64,000 nt of DNA, from assembly GCF_900102345.1 (NCBI RefSeq), contig NZ_FNKB01000001.1:744001-808000 (forward strand), in the 5' to 3' direction. The notes beneath the pieces are model-generated. The model was not told the origin of the DNA. It made no database searches and saw only the letters and a list, made by a program, of their open reading frames with translations. Both the position numbers and the translations under genes were made by a program. This document shows positions 51,319 through 60,014 of this stretch, one piece after another; the stretch's first letter is position 1, and every line of letters starts with the position of its first letter. Origin of the DNA: Leucobacter chromiiresistens (lineage in GTDB: Bacteria > Actinomycetota > Actinomycetes > Actinomycetales > Microbacteriaceae).

Positions 51319-52244
51319 CGGTGCGGGTGATCCGCCGCCGTCTCGCCGGGGGCCGTGAGCAGCTGCAGGAATTCGACGGCCGCCCCGACCGCGGGATCGG
51401 GTTTGCGCCCGACCCGGTAGCGCACCGAGATGCGGCGAGAGCCGAGGCCGGGGAGCTCGTGCGTCTCCACGCCCGTGAGTGAGAACTCCTGGAGCGCGAG
51501 CTGCGGGAGCAGGGCGACCCCCTCGCCCGCGGCGATGAGGGCGAGCGCCGACTGATGGCTCGCGTAGCGGTGGGGCGAGGTGGTCGAGGAGGAGAGGCGG
51601 TCGCGCACGCGCGCGGCGGCCTGATGCACCCCCGAGCTGCGGTCGACTTCGAGCCAGGGGAGGCGCAGCTGATCCAGCTCGATGACGCCCATCGCCGCCT
51701 GCGTGCCCGCCGGCGCGACCAGCACCCAGGGATCGTCGAGCAGCGGCACCTCGCGCACGCCCGGCCCGAGCGGGGGCGGCGGAATGGACTCGTCGCGCTC
51801 GATGGCCACGAGATCGAACGCAGCCGTGCGGAGGCCTCGCAGCAGATCCGGCATCTCGCCCTCCACGGTCTCGAGGTGCACGCCGGCGAGCTCGGTGCGC
51901 CAGCGAGGGAGCGCCGGCGCGATCACGCCGCTCATGAAGCTCTGGAAGGCGCCGAGTCGCACGGATCCGCTCGGCAGCTCGCTCGCGGCGCCCACGCGGA
52001 GCGCCGCCTCGTTCACCTCGCGCTCCACGTTCTCCGCGAGCTCGACGAGCTCGCGCCCGGCCGCCGTCAGGGTGACCCCGCGGGGGCTCCGGATCACGAG
52101 GGGCACACGGACCTCGGCTTCGAGGCGGGCGAGCTGCTGGGACACCGCCGAGGGGGTCAGCGTGAGCGCCTCGGCCGCGGCCAGCACCCCGCCGCTGCGG
52201 GCGATCTGCAGCAGGAACGGCAAGCGCGAGACCGCGATCCTCAT
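51315..52244 (-). CDS. LysR family transcriptional regulator
   Basis: 309-aa regulator. The N-terminal winged helix at about residues 1-60 (LPFLLQIARSGGVLAAAEALTLTPSAVSQQLARLE) is followed by a type-2 periplasmic-binding-like domain. Third-position GC and length are normal. It is convergent with the dehydrogenase and overlaps it by four bases at the stops. Its target genes and inducer are not identifiable; the divergent membrane-protein gene at 52392 is one candidate. Confidence 0.9.
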   Translation of the reverse strand: MRIAVSRLPFLLQIARSGGVLAAAEALTLTPSAVSQQLARLEAEVRVPLVIRSPRGVTLTAAGRELVELAENVEREVNEAALRVGAASELPSGSVRLGAFQSFMSGVIAPALPRWRTELAGVHLETVEGEMPDLLRGLRTAAFDLVAIERDESIPPPPLGPGVREVPLLDDPWVLVAPAGTQAAMGVIELDQLRLPWLEVDRSSGVHQAAARVRDRLSSSTTSPHRYASHQSALALIAAGEGVALLPQLALQEFSLTGVETHELPGLGSRRISVRYRVGRKPDPAVGAAVEFLQLLTAPGETAADHPHR

Positions 52245-52391
52245 GTTCAGAAATTCTACATCCCGGATCAGTCAAGATTCGATTGTGCTGGATCGGCGGG
52301 CCGCCGAGAATTGACGTGTCGCGGGCGCCGGAAGAGCACGACTCTTCCTCGAGTCTCAGCGGCGCGCCGGAAAACAGCGGGGGGAGCGGCG

Positions 52392-52862
52392 GTGGAGACG
52401 TTGATCGGGACGATGCTGGGCTGGATGGGCACGGTGGGCACCTTCGTCGCCTACGTGCTGATGCTGCGCGGAACCTGGTCGCCGTCGACGCGCAGTTACC
52501 TCGCGCTCAACGCCGTCGGCGGGCTGCTCGCCGCGGGCGGCGCTCTCGCCTACGGGGCTTGGCCGTCGTTCGCGTCGAACATCGTCTGGGGAGTGATGGG
52601 CGCGTACGGCCTGTTCGCGACCTTCCGCCGTCGGCACGACGCGATCCGCCCCGAGCCCTCGTCGGCCCCGGCGTCGCCCGGCTCTGCGACGGCGCCGGTG
52701 ACGGTGCCGCTCCCGGTGCTGCCGATGCCGCAGTCGCCGTGGGATCCGAGCGATACGCTCGCCGCGCCGATCAGTCTGCCCTGGCTGCCGCGATCCGAGT
52801 CGCCGCAGCGCGATCGCGGGATCGCTCCGAGCGGCGCGGGGACGACGGCGCTCGCCGCGTGA
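52392..52862 (+). CDS. CBU_0592-like small membrane protein
   Basis: 156-aa protein. The first 90 residues hold three hydrophobic segments: MLGWMGTVGTFVAYVLML, AVGGLLAAGGALAYGAWPSFASN and IVWGVMGAYGLFATF. Their layout (SRSYLALNAVGG, PSFASNIVWG) resembles the CBU_0592 domain. The last 65 residues are Pro/Ser-rich and probably disordered. GTG start. Function unknown. Confidence 0.65.
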   Translation: METLIGTMLGWMGTVGTFVAYVLMLRGTWSPSTRSYLALNAVGGLLAAGGALAYGAWPSFASNIVWGVMGAYGLFATFRRRHDAIRPEPSSAPASPGSATAPVTVPLPVLPMPQSPWDPSDTLAAPISLPWLPRSESPQRDRGIAPSGAGTTALAA

Positions 52863-52997
52863 GCCTGCGCGCGCCGTCGACGCGCAGCCGTGGCCGTCGG
52901 CGTCGGCGCGCTCGGTCGGTAGACTGGGCCTCTATGCCGCCGCGTCACGCGAGCGGCGCCAAGATCCCCGCTTGCACCTTGGAGTGATACAGAAACT

Positions 52998-54383
52998 ATG
53001 GCTGAGCAGTCCCGCCTCGATAAGGTCATCGCCCTCGCCCGCCACCGCGGCTTCGTCTTCCAGGCGGGTGAGATCTACGGCGGATCGCGCTCGGCGTGGG
53101 ACTACGGCCCCCTCGGCACTGCGCTGAAGGAGAACATCAAGCGCCAGTGGTGGAAGGCCATGGTGCAGAAGCGCGATGACGTGGTCGGCATCGACTCGAG
53201 TGTGATCCTGCCGAAGCAGGTGTGGGAGGCGTCGGGCCACGTCGAGGTCTTCAGCGACCCGCTCATCGAGTGCCTGCACTGCCACAAGCGCTACCGCGAA
53301 GACCACCTCATCGAGGCCTTCGAGGAGAAGAAGGGGCGCGCCCCGAAGGACGGCCTTGCCGAGATCGTGTGCGCGAACTGCGGCACGCGCGGCCAGTGGA
53401 CGGAGCCGCGCGCGTTCTCGGGTCTGCTGAAGACCTACCTGGGCCCCGTCGACGATGAGGCGGGCATGCACTACCTGCGTCCAGAAACCGCGCAGGGGAT
53501 CTTCGTCAACTTCGCGAACGTGCTGCAGGCGGCCCGCATGAAGCCGCCGTTCGGCATCGGACAGATCGGCAAGAGCTTCCGCAACGAGATCACGCCGGGC
53601 AACTTCATCTTCCGCACCCGCGAGTTCGAGCAGATGGAGATGGAGTTCTTCGTCGAGCCGGGCACCGACGAGGAGTGGCAGGAGTACTGGATGAACGAGC
53701 GCATGGCGTGGTACGTCGGCCTCGGCATCGACCCCGAGAACCTCCGCTTCTACGAGCACCCGCAGGAGAAGCTCTCGCACTACTCGAAGCGCACCGCCGA
53801 CATCGAGTACCGCTTCGGCTTCACCGGCGGCGAGTGGGGCGAGCTCGAGGGCATCGCGAATCGCACCGACTTCGACCTGTCGACGCACTCGCAGCACTCG
53901 GGCAAGGATCTCAGCTTCTTCGACCAGACGAAGAATGAGCGCTACACGCCGTACGTGATCGAGCCGGCCGCGGGCCTCACGCGGTCGCTCATGGCCTTCC
54001 TCGTCGACGCCTACCGCGAGGAGGAGGTGGTGAACGCGAAGGGCGGCACCGACAAGCGCACGCTGCTCGCACTCGACCCGCGCCTCGCACCCATCAAGGC
54101 CGCGGTGCTTCCGCTGAGCCGCAACGAGGCGCTGTCGCCGCTGGCGCGCGAGATCGCGCAGGATCTGCGCGACGACTGGAATGTCGACTTCGACGATTCG
54201 GGCGCGATCGGCCGTCGCTACCGTCGCCAGGACGAGATCGGCACCCCGTTCTGCGTGACGGTGGACTTCGACTCCCTCGACGACGACGCGGTGACCGTGC
54301 GCGAGCGCGACACGATGGAGCAGGTGCGCGTGCCCCGCGCCGAGCTCCACGCGTTCCTCGCCGAGCGCTTGCGCGGAGCCTAG
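52998..54383 (+). CDS. glyS: Glycine-tRNA ligase (alpha2 type)
   Basis: 461-aa class II aminoacyl-tRNA synthetase that charges tRNA-Gly. It has a family-typical N-terminus ([20 protein letters not shown]), a zinc-finger-like pair CLHCHK and CANCG, motif 2 ([20 protein letters not shown]) and motif 3-like [14 protein letters not shown] in the anticodon-binding end. Normal length for the bacterial alpha2 enzyme. Its last three codons and stop (GGAGCCTAG) are the first bases of a 78-bp tandem repeat. Confidence 0.97.
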   Translation: MAEQSRLDKVIALARHRGFVFQAGEIYGGSRSAWDYGPLGTALKENIKRQWWKAMVQKRDDVVGIDSSVILPKQVWEASGHVEVFSDPLIECLHCHKRYREDHLIEAFEEKKGRAPKDGLAEIVCANCGTRGQWTEPRAFSGLLKTYLGPVDDEAGMHYLRPETAQGIFVNFANVLQAARMKPPFGIGQIGKSFRNEITPGNFIFRTREFEQMEMEFFVEPGTDEEWQEYWMNERMAWYVGLGIDPENLRFYEHPQEKLSHYSKRTADIEYRFGFTGGEWGELEGIANRTDFDLSTHSQHSGKDLSFFDQTKNERYTPYVIEPAAGLTRSLMAFLVDAYREEEVVNAKGGTDKRTLLALDPRLAPIKAAVLPLSRNEALSPLAREIAQDLRDDWNVDFDDSGAIGRRYRRQDEIGTPFCVTVDFDSLDDDAVTVRERDTMEQVRVPRAELHAFLAERLRGA

Positions 54384-54608
54384 CGAAACGCGCAGCGTTT
54401 CGGTCGGCTCCGGTGACGCGAAGCGTCAGCCCACGGAGCGCAGCGAGGGGTGGGAGCCTAGCGAAACGCGCAGCGTTTCGGTCGGCTCCGGTGACGCGAA
54501 GCGTCAGCCCACGGAGCGCAGCGAGGGGTGGGAGCCTAGCGAAACGCGCAGCGTTTCGGTCGGCTCCGGTGACGCGCAGCGTCAGCCCGCGGAGCGCAGC
54601 GAGGGGTG
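54375..54608. repeat. Three tandem 78-bp repeats after glyS
   Basis: Units start at 54375, 54453 and 54531. The first two appear identical; the third differs at a few bases. Each contains the hairpins CGAAACGC-GCA-GCGTTTCG and TGACGC-GAA-GCGTCA and a GGAGCC/GGCTCC pair. The unit length is divisible by three, so several frames stay open through it. The first unit includes the glyS stop. Confidence 0.93.
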
Positions 54609-54651
54609 GGAGCGCTCGAAGCGCGGCGCGCGCGGATGAGAGGATAGCGGT

Positions 54652-55860
54652 ATGACGAGCACCGGATCCGAACCTCCCGAGCGCCCCGATCTCCCGTCCC
54701 AGCAGCCGCACGGTCCCGTCCCACCGCAGGCGCAGCCGGGGCTCGGGCAGTCGCTAGCCGAGCCTTCGGCGCCCGGGCAGCCGGGCGGCCCGGCCCCGGA
54801 GTGGGCCTGGGCGCGCCCGCAGGTCGCGCTGCAGACCGTCGAGACGGAGCCGCTGGAATACCATCGTCTGCTGCGCGGGGTCGCGAACTACCGCTGGTGG
54901 AGGCCGCTCGTTCTGCTGCTGCTCTCGGGGGTGTACTTCGGCGTCTTCACGATCATCGTGAGCATCGCGTTCATCCCGATCCTCATGACGGATCCGTCGT
55001 ATCTCGACGGCATCGTGACGGGTGAGGGCGAGGTGCTCGACACGCAGGTTCCGGTCTCGGTGCTGCTGAGCCTCGTGTCGATCATCATCATGATCCCGGC
55101 CGTGATTCTCGCGATGCTGACGCTCGGCATGCGGCCGACGGGCCGCGTCTGGTCGGTCGCGGGCCGGATCAGGTGGGGTCTGCTGGGGCGGGTGTCGATC
55201 GCCGCGCTGCTCGCCGTCGTCGTGATGAACGTCGCGGGAATCGCGTTCGAGATCGCGATGGACCCGGCGTCGCTGAGCGAGACTGCCGAGACCTCGTCCT
55301 CGGGCGCCGACTTCGACTGGACCGCCGCCTGGACGTCTCTCATCATCATCGTGCTCCTCGTGCCGTTGCAGGCGACGGCCGAGGAAGTCGTGTTCCGCGG
55401 CCTGTTCATGCAGGTGCTGGGCTCGTGGCTGAAGAGCCCCTGGTTCGGGATCGTCATTCCGTCGGTCGGCTTCGCCCTCGCCCACATCTACGACATCTGG
55501 GGGCTGCTGTCGGTGGGGGCGCTCGGCCTCGTCGCCGGCTGGCTGACGTGGCGCACGGGAGGCCTGGAGGCGGCGATCGCGATCCACATCGTGAACAATC
55601 TCATCGCCTTCGGCTTCATGACGTTCGCCGTGGGCGGGGAGACGGCGCAGGTCGAGGCGACCGGCGGCCCGGGCTCCTTCCTCGGCTCGGTCGTGGGCTA
55701 CGCCGTCTTCATCTGGCTCGTGCTGCGCATCTTCCGCAAGCACGGGTACGGCCGCTCGCGCATCGACCTCATCCGGGTACCCGCGCCGCTTCCGCAGGCG
55801 GCCGCCGAGGCGCCGGCCTTCGGCGCCGAACCCGGGCAGGAGTCGCAGCCCCGTGGTTGA
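54652..55860 (+). CDS. CPBP family intramembrane glutamic endopeptidase
   Basis: 402-aa membrane protein of the CAAX-protease/bacteriocin-processing (Abi) family. A Pro/Gln-rich cytoplasmic N-terminus (about 70 residues) is followed by about eight hydrophobic segments. Catalytic motif 1 is TAEEVVFRG (EExxxR) and motif 2 contains the histidine in GFALAHIYD. Members process prenylated proteins or bacteriocins, or have immunity roles; the target here is unknown. The downstream PPOX-like gene overlaps its end by eight bases. Confidence 0.9.
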   Translation: MTSTGSEPPERPDLPSQQPHGPVPPQAQPGLGQSLAEPSAPGQPGGPAPEWAWARPQVALQTVETEPLEYHRLLRGVANYRWWRPLVLLLLSGVYFGVFTIIVSIAFIPILMTDPSYLDGIVTGEGEVLDTQVPVSVLLSLVSIIIMIPAVILAMLTLGMRPTGRVWSVAGRIRWGLLGRVSIAALLAVVVMNVAGIAFEIAMDPASLSETAETSSSGADFDWTAAWTSLIIIVLLVPLQATAEEVVFRGLFMQVLGSWLKSPWFGIVIPSVGFALAHIYDIWGLLSVGALGLVAGWLTWRTGGLEAAIAIHIVNNLIAFGFMTFAVGGETAQVEATGGPGSFLGSVVGYAVFIWLVLRIFRKHGYGRSRIDLIRVPAPLPQAAAEAPAFGAEPGQESQPRG

Positions 55861-57328
55861 CGTGTACGTCATCGGGGAGGGCCCGGTCGAACTCGCCGCG
55901 GCACTGGAGTTCGCGGAGGTCGGCTTGAGCGTGCGCGTCGGCCGCGCGGCGTCGCCGGCTCCGGTGAGCGGGGGAGCCGCGCGCGAAGCTGGGCGGGCCG
56001 GCGACGCGGATGCCTGCGCCGCGGGCTTCTCGCCGGGCGAGGTGACGGATCCCGATGGAACGCTGCGCGAGTTCCTGGAGCATGTCGCCGCTCCGCTGTC
56101 GCCCGGTGGAGCCCCGCTCGCGGCGGCTCGACCGGTCGCGACGCCTCCGGCTCCCGTGCTGCTGCGCGGCGCGGACCGCGTGTGGCGGGCGCAGCCGACG
56201 CCGGCGGTGTTCGGCATCCCCGCCGTGCCGCTGTCTCGCGCGAGCATCGCGCTGCTCGGCGGCGGCGGGGCGGCGCGCGCGTTTCTCGACCGTGTGCGGC
56301 CGCTGCTGACGATCGGCAAGACGCGGTCGCTCGGCGCCCTCGTGCGCTCCCGCCTCGGCGGGGCGGCGCTCGAGCGCCTCGTCGATCCGTTCGTGCGCGC
56401 GAAGTACGGCGTCGACGCCGAGCGCGTCGACGTCGCCATCGCCGCGCCCGGGCTCAACGAGGATCTGACGACGGCGGGGTCGCTCTGCGGCGCCGCGCTC
56501 GCGTATGCCGAGCGCCATGTTGCACGTGAAACCCGAGTGCGGCCGGCGGGCGGGTGGCCCGCGTTGCGCGACGCTCTGCTCGAGCGGCTCGCGCTCTACG
56601 GCGTCGAGGTGGCCGAGGCTCCCGCGACCGGCGTCGCCAGCGCGGCGCGCGACGGGGCAGGGGCCGCCGGCGAACCGGATGCCTGGCTCGTCTCCGAGGC
56701 GGGAGGGCAGGTGCGCGCGAGCGCCGTCGTGCTCGGCGATCGTGCGGCAGGGCTTCCCGGCGTTCCCGACGATGCGCGCGCGCACAGCCCGCGGGCCGTG
56801 CGCTGGATCGCCGAACTGGATGTGGCGACGCCCGACTTCGCCCGCTCCGCTGCTGCAGACCGTGCCGATATCGCGAGCCCGGCGGCGGCGCTCGAGATCG
56901 TCATGGCGCCGAACGGCGAGCGGTGGAGCGCCGCCTGGGAGCGCGACGCGGCCGGGGGGCCGGCGGCGGACGCGGGGTGGCGGCTGCGTCTCAGCGGGCC
57001 GGCCGGCGGCCGCGCAGACGGCCCTTCTTCCGACGCCTCGGACGCCGAGGTGCGCGACACGGTCGGCGCGCTGGTGCGCGCGGTGCTCGAGGGCGCCGAG
57101 CCGGGTGAGGGGAGCGCTGCGGCATCGATCCGGCTGGTGCCCGCGCTCTTCGCCACCGCCGCCGCACGGGACGAGGCCATCGGCCATACCACTTCGCCAC
57201 GCGCAGGGGAATCCACTTGCCTCAGGGTGGGCCCCGAGGTGCATAGTGGAGACCTCGCCGCAGCCGTCAGCGACGCTCGGGAGAAGTCGGTGCACCTGCG
57301 CCGGCGCCTCACGGGCATCGCGGAGTAG
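55853..57328 (+). CDS. Protoporphyrinogen-oxidase-like protein with altered FAD motif
   Basis: 491-aa protein with the overall layout of the PPOX/amine-oxidase family. The N-terminal Rossmann motif reads VIGEGPVELAAALEF, so the third glycine of GxGxxG is Glu13. The middle has KTRSLGALVRSRLGGAALERLVDPFVRAKYG, which is close to the HemG/HemY dimer region. The C-terminus ends in SGDLAAAVSDAREKSVHLRRRL. Its redox capacity is doubtful. GTG start inside the CPBP gene, so translation is coupled. A structural or regulatory role in haem or membrane metabolism is possible. Confidence 0.7.
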   Translation: MVDVYVIGEGPVELAAALEFAEVGLSVRVGRAASPAPVSGGAAREAGRAGDADACAAGFSPGEVTDPDGTLREFLEHVAAPLSPGGAPLAAARPVATPPAPVLLRGADRVWRAQPTPAVFGIPAVPLSRASIALLGGGGAARAFLDRVRPLLTIGKTRSLGALVRSRLGGAALERLVDPFVRAKYGVDAERVDVAIAAPGLNEDLTTAGSLCGAALAYAERHVARETRVRPAGGWPALRDALLERLALYGVEVAEAPATGVASAARDGAGAAGEPDAWLVSEAGGQVRASAVVLGDRAAGLPGVPDDARAHSPRAVRWIAELDVATPDFARSAAADRADIASPAAALEIVMAPNGERWSAAWERDAAGGPAADAGWRLRLSGPAGGRADGPSSDASDAEVRDTVGALVRAVLEGAEPGEGSAAASIRLVPALFATAAARDEAIGHTTSPRAGESTCLRVGPEVHSGDLAAAVSDAREKSVHLRRRLTGIAE

Positions 57329-57441
57329 GGCTCGATGTGCGGGACGAGCCGCGGGGGCGGCGACGACGTGTTCGCCGCACCCGCCCTCGTTCCGGGAGTA
57401 GGCTGGGCGAACACCGGGAAACGCCACGAACTGGAGGCATC

Positions 57442-57891
57442 ATGAAGGGCAAGATCGCATTCGTTCTCGGCGCAGCTGTGGGCTACGTGCTGGGGTCACG
57501 AGCCGGGCGCGAGCGCTACGAGCAGATCAAGCGCGGCGCGGAGCAGGTGTGGAACACCGCACCCGTGCAGCAGGGGGTCGATGCGGTGCGCGACGCCACG
57601 CGCGACACCGTCGAGAACGTCAAGGAATCGGCGCTGCGCGCCGGCAAGAACGCCTTCTCCTCGCTCGTCGGCTCCCAGAGCCGGTCGTCCTCCTCCGCCG
57701 GATCGCAGCACGCCGCTCCGACGCCCGCGCGGCCGTCGAGCACCCCGAGCCCGGCGAACTCCGCGTCGCAGACGTCGAGCACGACCCCCAAGCCCGCCGA
57801 CGCCGCGAGCACGTCGAGCGATTCCGCGAAGCCCGGCTCAGCGGCTGCCGATGCGAACTCGTCCGCGGAGGCGGACGGAGGGAACGCATGA
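57442..57891 (+). CDS. YtxH-like small membrane-associated protein
   Basis: 149-aa protein with a hydrophobic N-terminus (MKGKIAFVLGAAVGYVLGSR), the YtxH-like AGRERYEQIKRGAEQVW helix, an amphipathic region and a Ser/Ala/Pro-rich disordered tail of about 70 residues. YtxH-like proteins are general-stress envelope proteins. It is the first of three small coupled envelope genes; the next ATG overlaps its stop. Confidence 0.75.
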   Translation: MKGKIAFVLGAAVGYVLGSRAGRERYEQIKRGAEQVWNTAPVQQGVDAVRDATRDTVENVKESALRAGKNAFSSLVGSQSRSSSSAGSQHAAPTPARPSSTPSPANSASQTSSTTPKPADAASTSSDSAKPGSAAADANSSAEADGGNA

Positions 57892-58352
57892 TCCGAAAGA
57901 AGGATGAGGCGGGCACCTTCGAGCTGCTCGCCCGGCTCCCGCAGCAGATCGTCTCGCTCGCGAAGATCGAGTACCAGAACGCCAAGCGCGAGATCATCAC
58001 GAAGGCGAAGCGCGCGGGGATCGGCGCGGGCGCGATCGTGGTCGCCCTGTTCTTCCTGTTCTTCATGCTCGAAGCACTGGTGATCGCCGCAATCGCAGCG
58101 CTCGCGCTCGTCTGGCCCTGGTGGCTGGCCGCGCTCGTGGTAGCGGCCGGGCTGCTGCTCCTCGCCGCCCTCGCGATCCTCGGCGGCGTCGCCCTGCTCA
58201 AGCGGGGCAACCCGGTGCCCGAGGAGACGCTCGACCGGGTCGGCGGGGACATCTCGGCCATCGGCGAGGTGCGCGTGAACGCGGAGCCCCCGGTGCACCA
58301 CCACTCCGGTCGAGAGATGCCGCGCGTAGGCGAAGAAGGGAACTGGCGATGA
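57888..58352 (+). CDS. Phage-holin-family/superfamily III membrane protein
   Basis: 154-aa protein with two adjacent hydrophobic segments (AGIGAGAIVVALFFLFFMLE and WWLAALVVAAGLLLLAALAI). Before them lies the amphipathic stretch LARLPQQIVSLAKIEYQNAKREI, as in the actinobacterial holin_6_1/Phage_holin-like proteins. It is probably a chromosomal envelope protein rather than a phage gene, since no phage genes are near. It overlaps both neighbours by four bases. Confidence 0.8.
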   Translation: MIRKKDEAGTFELLARLPQQIVSLAKIEYQNAKREIITKAKRAGIGAGAIVVALFFLFFMLEALVIAAIAALALVWPWWLAALVVAAGLLLLAALAILGGVALLKRGNPVPEETLDRVGGDISAIGEVRVNAEPPVHHHSGREMPRVGEEGNWR

Positions 58353-58609
58353 GCGCCGAAGAGAAGCGTCACGGCATCGCCGAGGCGGCGCAGGCCCGGT
58401 CCGAGCTGTACGACACCCTGTCGCAGCTCAAGGTGCGGCTGAACTACGCGCAGCGCGTCGATGACGCCGTGGACGAGGCGAAGCTGCGGATCGCCGAGGA
58501 GAAGCGCGACAACCCGGCGGGGTTCGCCGCGGGTGTCGCCGGCGCCGCGGTGCTCGCCGGCCTCGCCGTATGGGGCATCGCCTCGGCGGTCGCGAAGCGA
58601 TTCGGCTGA
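58349..58609 (+). CDS. DUF3618 domain protein
   Basis: 86-aa protein: ARSELYDTLSQLKVRLNYAQR, the DUF3618 hallmark, followed by KRDNPAGFAAGVAG and one C-terminal transmembrane helix. This YtxH, holin-like, DUF3618 trio is common in actinobacteria and probably forms an envelope-associated module; its function is not established. Confidence 0.85.
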   Translation: MSAEEKRHGIAEAAQARSELYDTLSQLKVRLNYAQRVDDAVDEAKLRIAEEKRDNPAGFAAGVAGAAVLAGLAVWGIASAVAKRFG

Positions 58610-58778
58610 CGAGCCGTCAGGTCACAGTTCTATTTCGTTCGCCCGGCGAACCCCCGTCGTTTTGCTTCGGCGAGGTGGCAGGGTAAGAATAGGGACAATG
58701 GTTTTCCGGGAAGGGCCGGCACGCAGCAGCACGCTGCGCACGCGGGTCGTTCGTATTGGCATCGAGTGAGTGGGGTGT

Positions 58779-59570
58779 ATGTCTGCTGAGGCGAAGCCGC
58801 TCAGTGGTCTTCGGGTGCTCGTTCCTCGGGGCGGTACCTGGGGCGATCTGGTCTCAAGAGCCCTCCGTGAGCGCGGGGCGCACACGGTCATCGCACCGCT
58901 CGTAGACTTCGCCCACACGAGCGAGGAAGACAAGCTCGTCAGTGCGCTGAAAGACCTCGAGGCCGGCAAGTTCGACTGGCTGACCGCCACGAGCTCCACC
59001 GTCGCAGACGTGCTGAAGCACCACAACGCGGTGATTCCGCCGAGCACGAGCGTCGCACTCGTCGGCGAGGCGACCGCGGTCGCGTTCACCGACGCGGGCT
59101 ACCCGATCACGCGCACGCCGAGCGAGGAGAACAGCACCCACGCCCTGCTCGAGGAGTGGAGCGAGATCGACTCCGGCGCCGTGCTGAAGGTGCTCACCCT
59201 GCGCTCTGACGTCGCGATCCCCGTGCTCACCGAGGGGCTCATGAGCCGCGGGCACGACGTGACGCAGGTGCTCGCGTTCCGCACCGTCGGAGTGCCCGCA
59301 TCGGTGCACATCCGCGAAGACATCGAGTCGGGCCGCATCAACGCCCTGCTCGTCGCCTCGGCGAAGATCGCCGAGGAGGTCGCGGCCCAGTTCCCCGACC
59401 TCCCCTCCGACACGATCGTCGCGTGCGTCGGCGTGAACACCCTCGAGACCGCTGCGGAGCTCGGCCTCCCCGCCGACGCCGACGACCCGTCGCACCCCGA
59501 GTACCCCCTGAAGCGAGCGCTCATCGAGACCGTCGAATCGGTCATCGACCAGAGCGACATGCTGGACTGA
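58779..59570 (+). CDS. hemD: Uroporphyrinogen-III synthase
   Basis: 263-aa cytoplasmic enzyme that cyclises hydroxymethylbilane to uroporphyrinogen III. It has the two-lobed family layout: GLRVLVPRGGTWGDLVSRALRERGA in lobe 1, the LTATSSTVADVL and VALVGEATAVAF segments in lobe 2, and ALLVASAKIAEEVAAQFP at the C-terminal side. ATG 58779 is chosen over an upstream GTG at 58770. No other clear haem biosynthesis gene is adjacent, apart from the degenerate PPOX-like gene 1.5 kb upstream. The next gene starts four bases after its stop. Confidence 0.88.
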   Translation: MSAEAKPLSGLRVLVPRGGTWGDLVSRALRERGAHTVIAPLVDFAHTSEEDKLVSALKDLEAGKFDWLTATSSTVADVLKHHNAVIPPSTSVALVGEATAVAFTDAGYPITRTPSEENSTHALLEEWSEIDSGAVLKVLTLRSDVAIPVLTEGLMSRGHDVTQVLAFRTVGVPASVHIREDIESGRINALLVASAKIAEEVAAQFPDLPSDTIVACVGVNTLETAAELGLPADADDPSHPEYPLKRALIETVESVIDQSDMLD

Positions 59571-59573
59571 CCC

Positions 59574-59993
59574 ATGGCGCGAGTCGAGGTGCATCCCGAT
59601 CGAGTGGTCATCCGCCTGACGGCGAGCGAGCGGTTCGCCGCGATGCGCCGCAGAGACGTGGTGCTCGACCGCTCCGCCATCAGCTCGGCGATCGTCACCG
59701 ATGACCCGTGGGTGTGGGTGCGCGGCGTGCGCGCACCGGGCGCCGCCCTGCCGGGCCGGCTCGCGGCCGGCACCTGGCGCAACTTCACCGGCAGAGACTT
59801 CGTGCTGGTGCGCCGCGGGCGCAAAGCGGTGGTCATCGACTTCGAGAACCCCGAGGGCTCGGAGGAGGATCACGGCTGGCGCGGCGAATTCGACCATTTC
59901 TCGCGAGTCATCGTGTCGTCGGTGCACGCCGGCGAGCTCATCCAGGCGCTGCGTCTCGACGGCGGCGCGACGGCAGTCGACACCGAGGGCTGA
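59574..59993 (+). CDS. PH-like hypothetical protein
   Basis: 139-aa protein with a PH-domain-like beta-strand pattern: VEVHPDRVVIRLTASERFAAMR, VWVRGVRAPGAALPGRL and AGTWRNFTGRDFVLVRRGRKAVVI. The RGxRxPGxxLPGxxAxGTW core is a recurrent actinobacterial family, not characterised as far as I recall. It lies three bases after hemD and is likely cotranscribed. Confidence 0.75.
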   Translation: MARVEVHPDRVVIRLTASERFAAMRRRDVVLDRSAISSAIVTDDPWVWVRGVRAPGAALPGRLAAGTWRNFTGRDFVLVRRGRKAVVIDFENPEGSEEDHGWRGEFDHFSRVIVSSVHAGELIQALRLDGGATAVDTEG

Positions 59994-60014
59994 CGCAGCG
60001 CCCGGGCGCGGGTG

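Noticed and set aside
54375-54608. CRISPR-like array
   Set aside because: Units are directly adjacent with no unique spacers and no cas genes nearby.
54094-54711. Minus-strand frame encoding three repeats of an Arg/Leu/Ala-rich peptide over the 78-bp array
   Set aside because: It begins in unrelated sequence and is open only because the repeat length is divisible by three; no start context or family. Kept as a remark in the repeat finding.
57888-58352. Prophage remnant because of the holin-like protein
   Set aside because: No integrase, capsid, lysis or attachment sequences nearby; the YtxH/holin/DUF3618 trio is a common chromosomal set.
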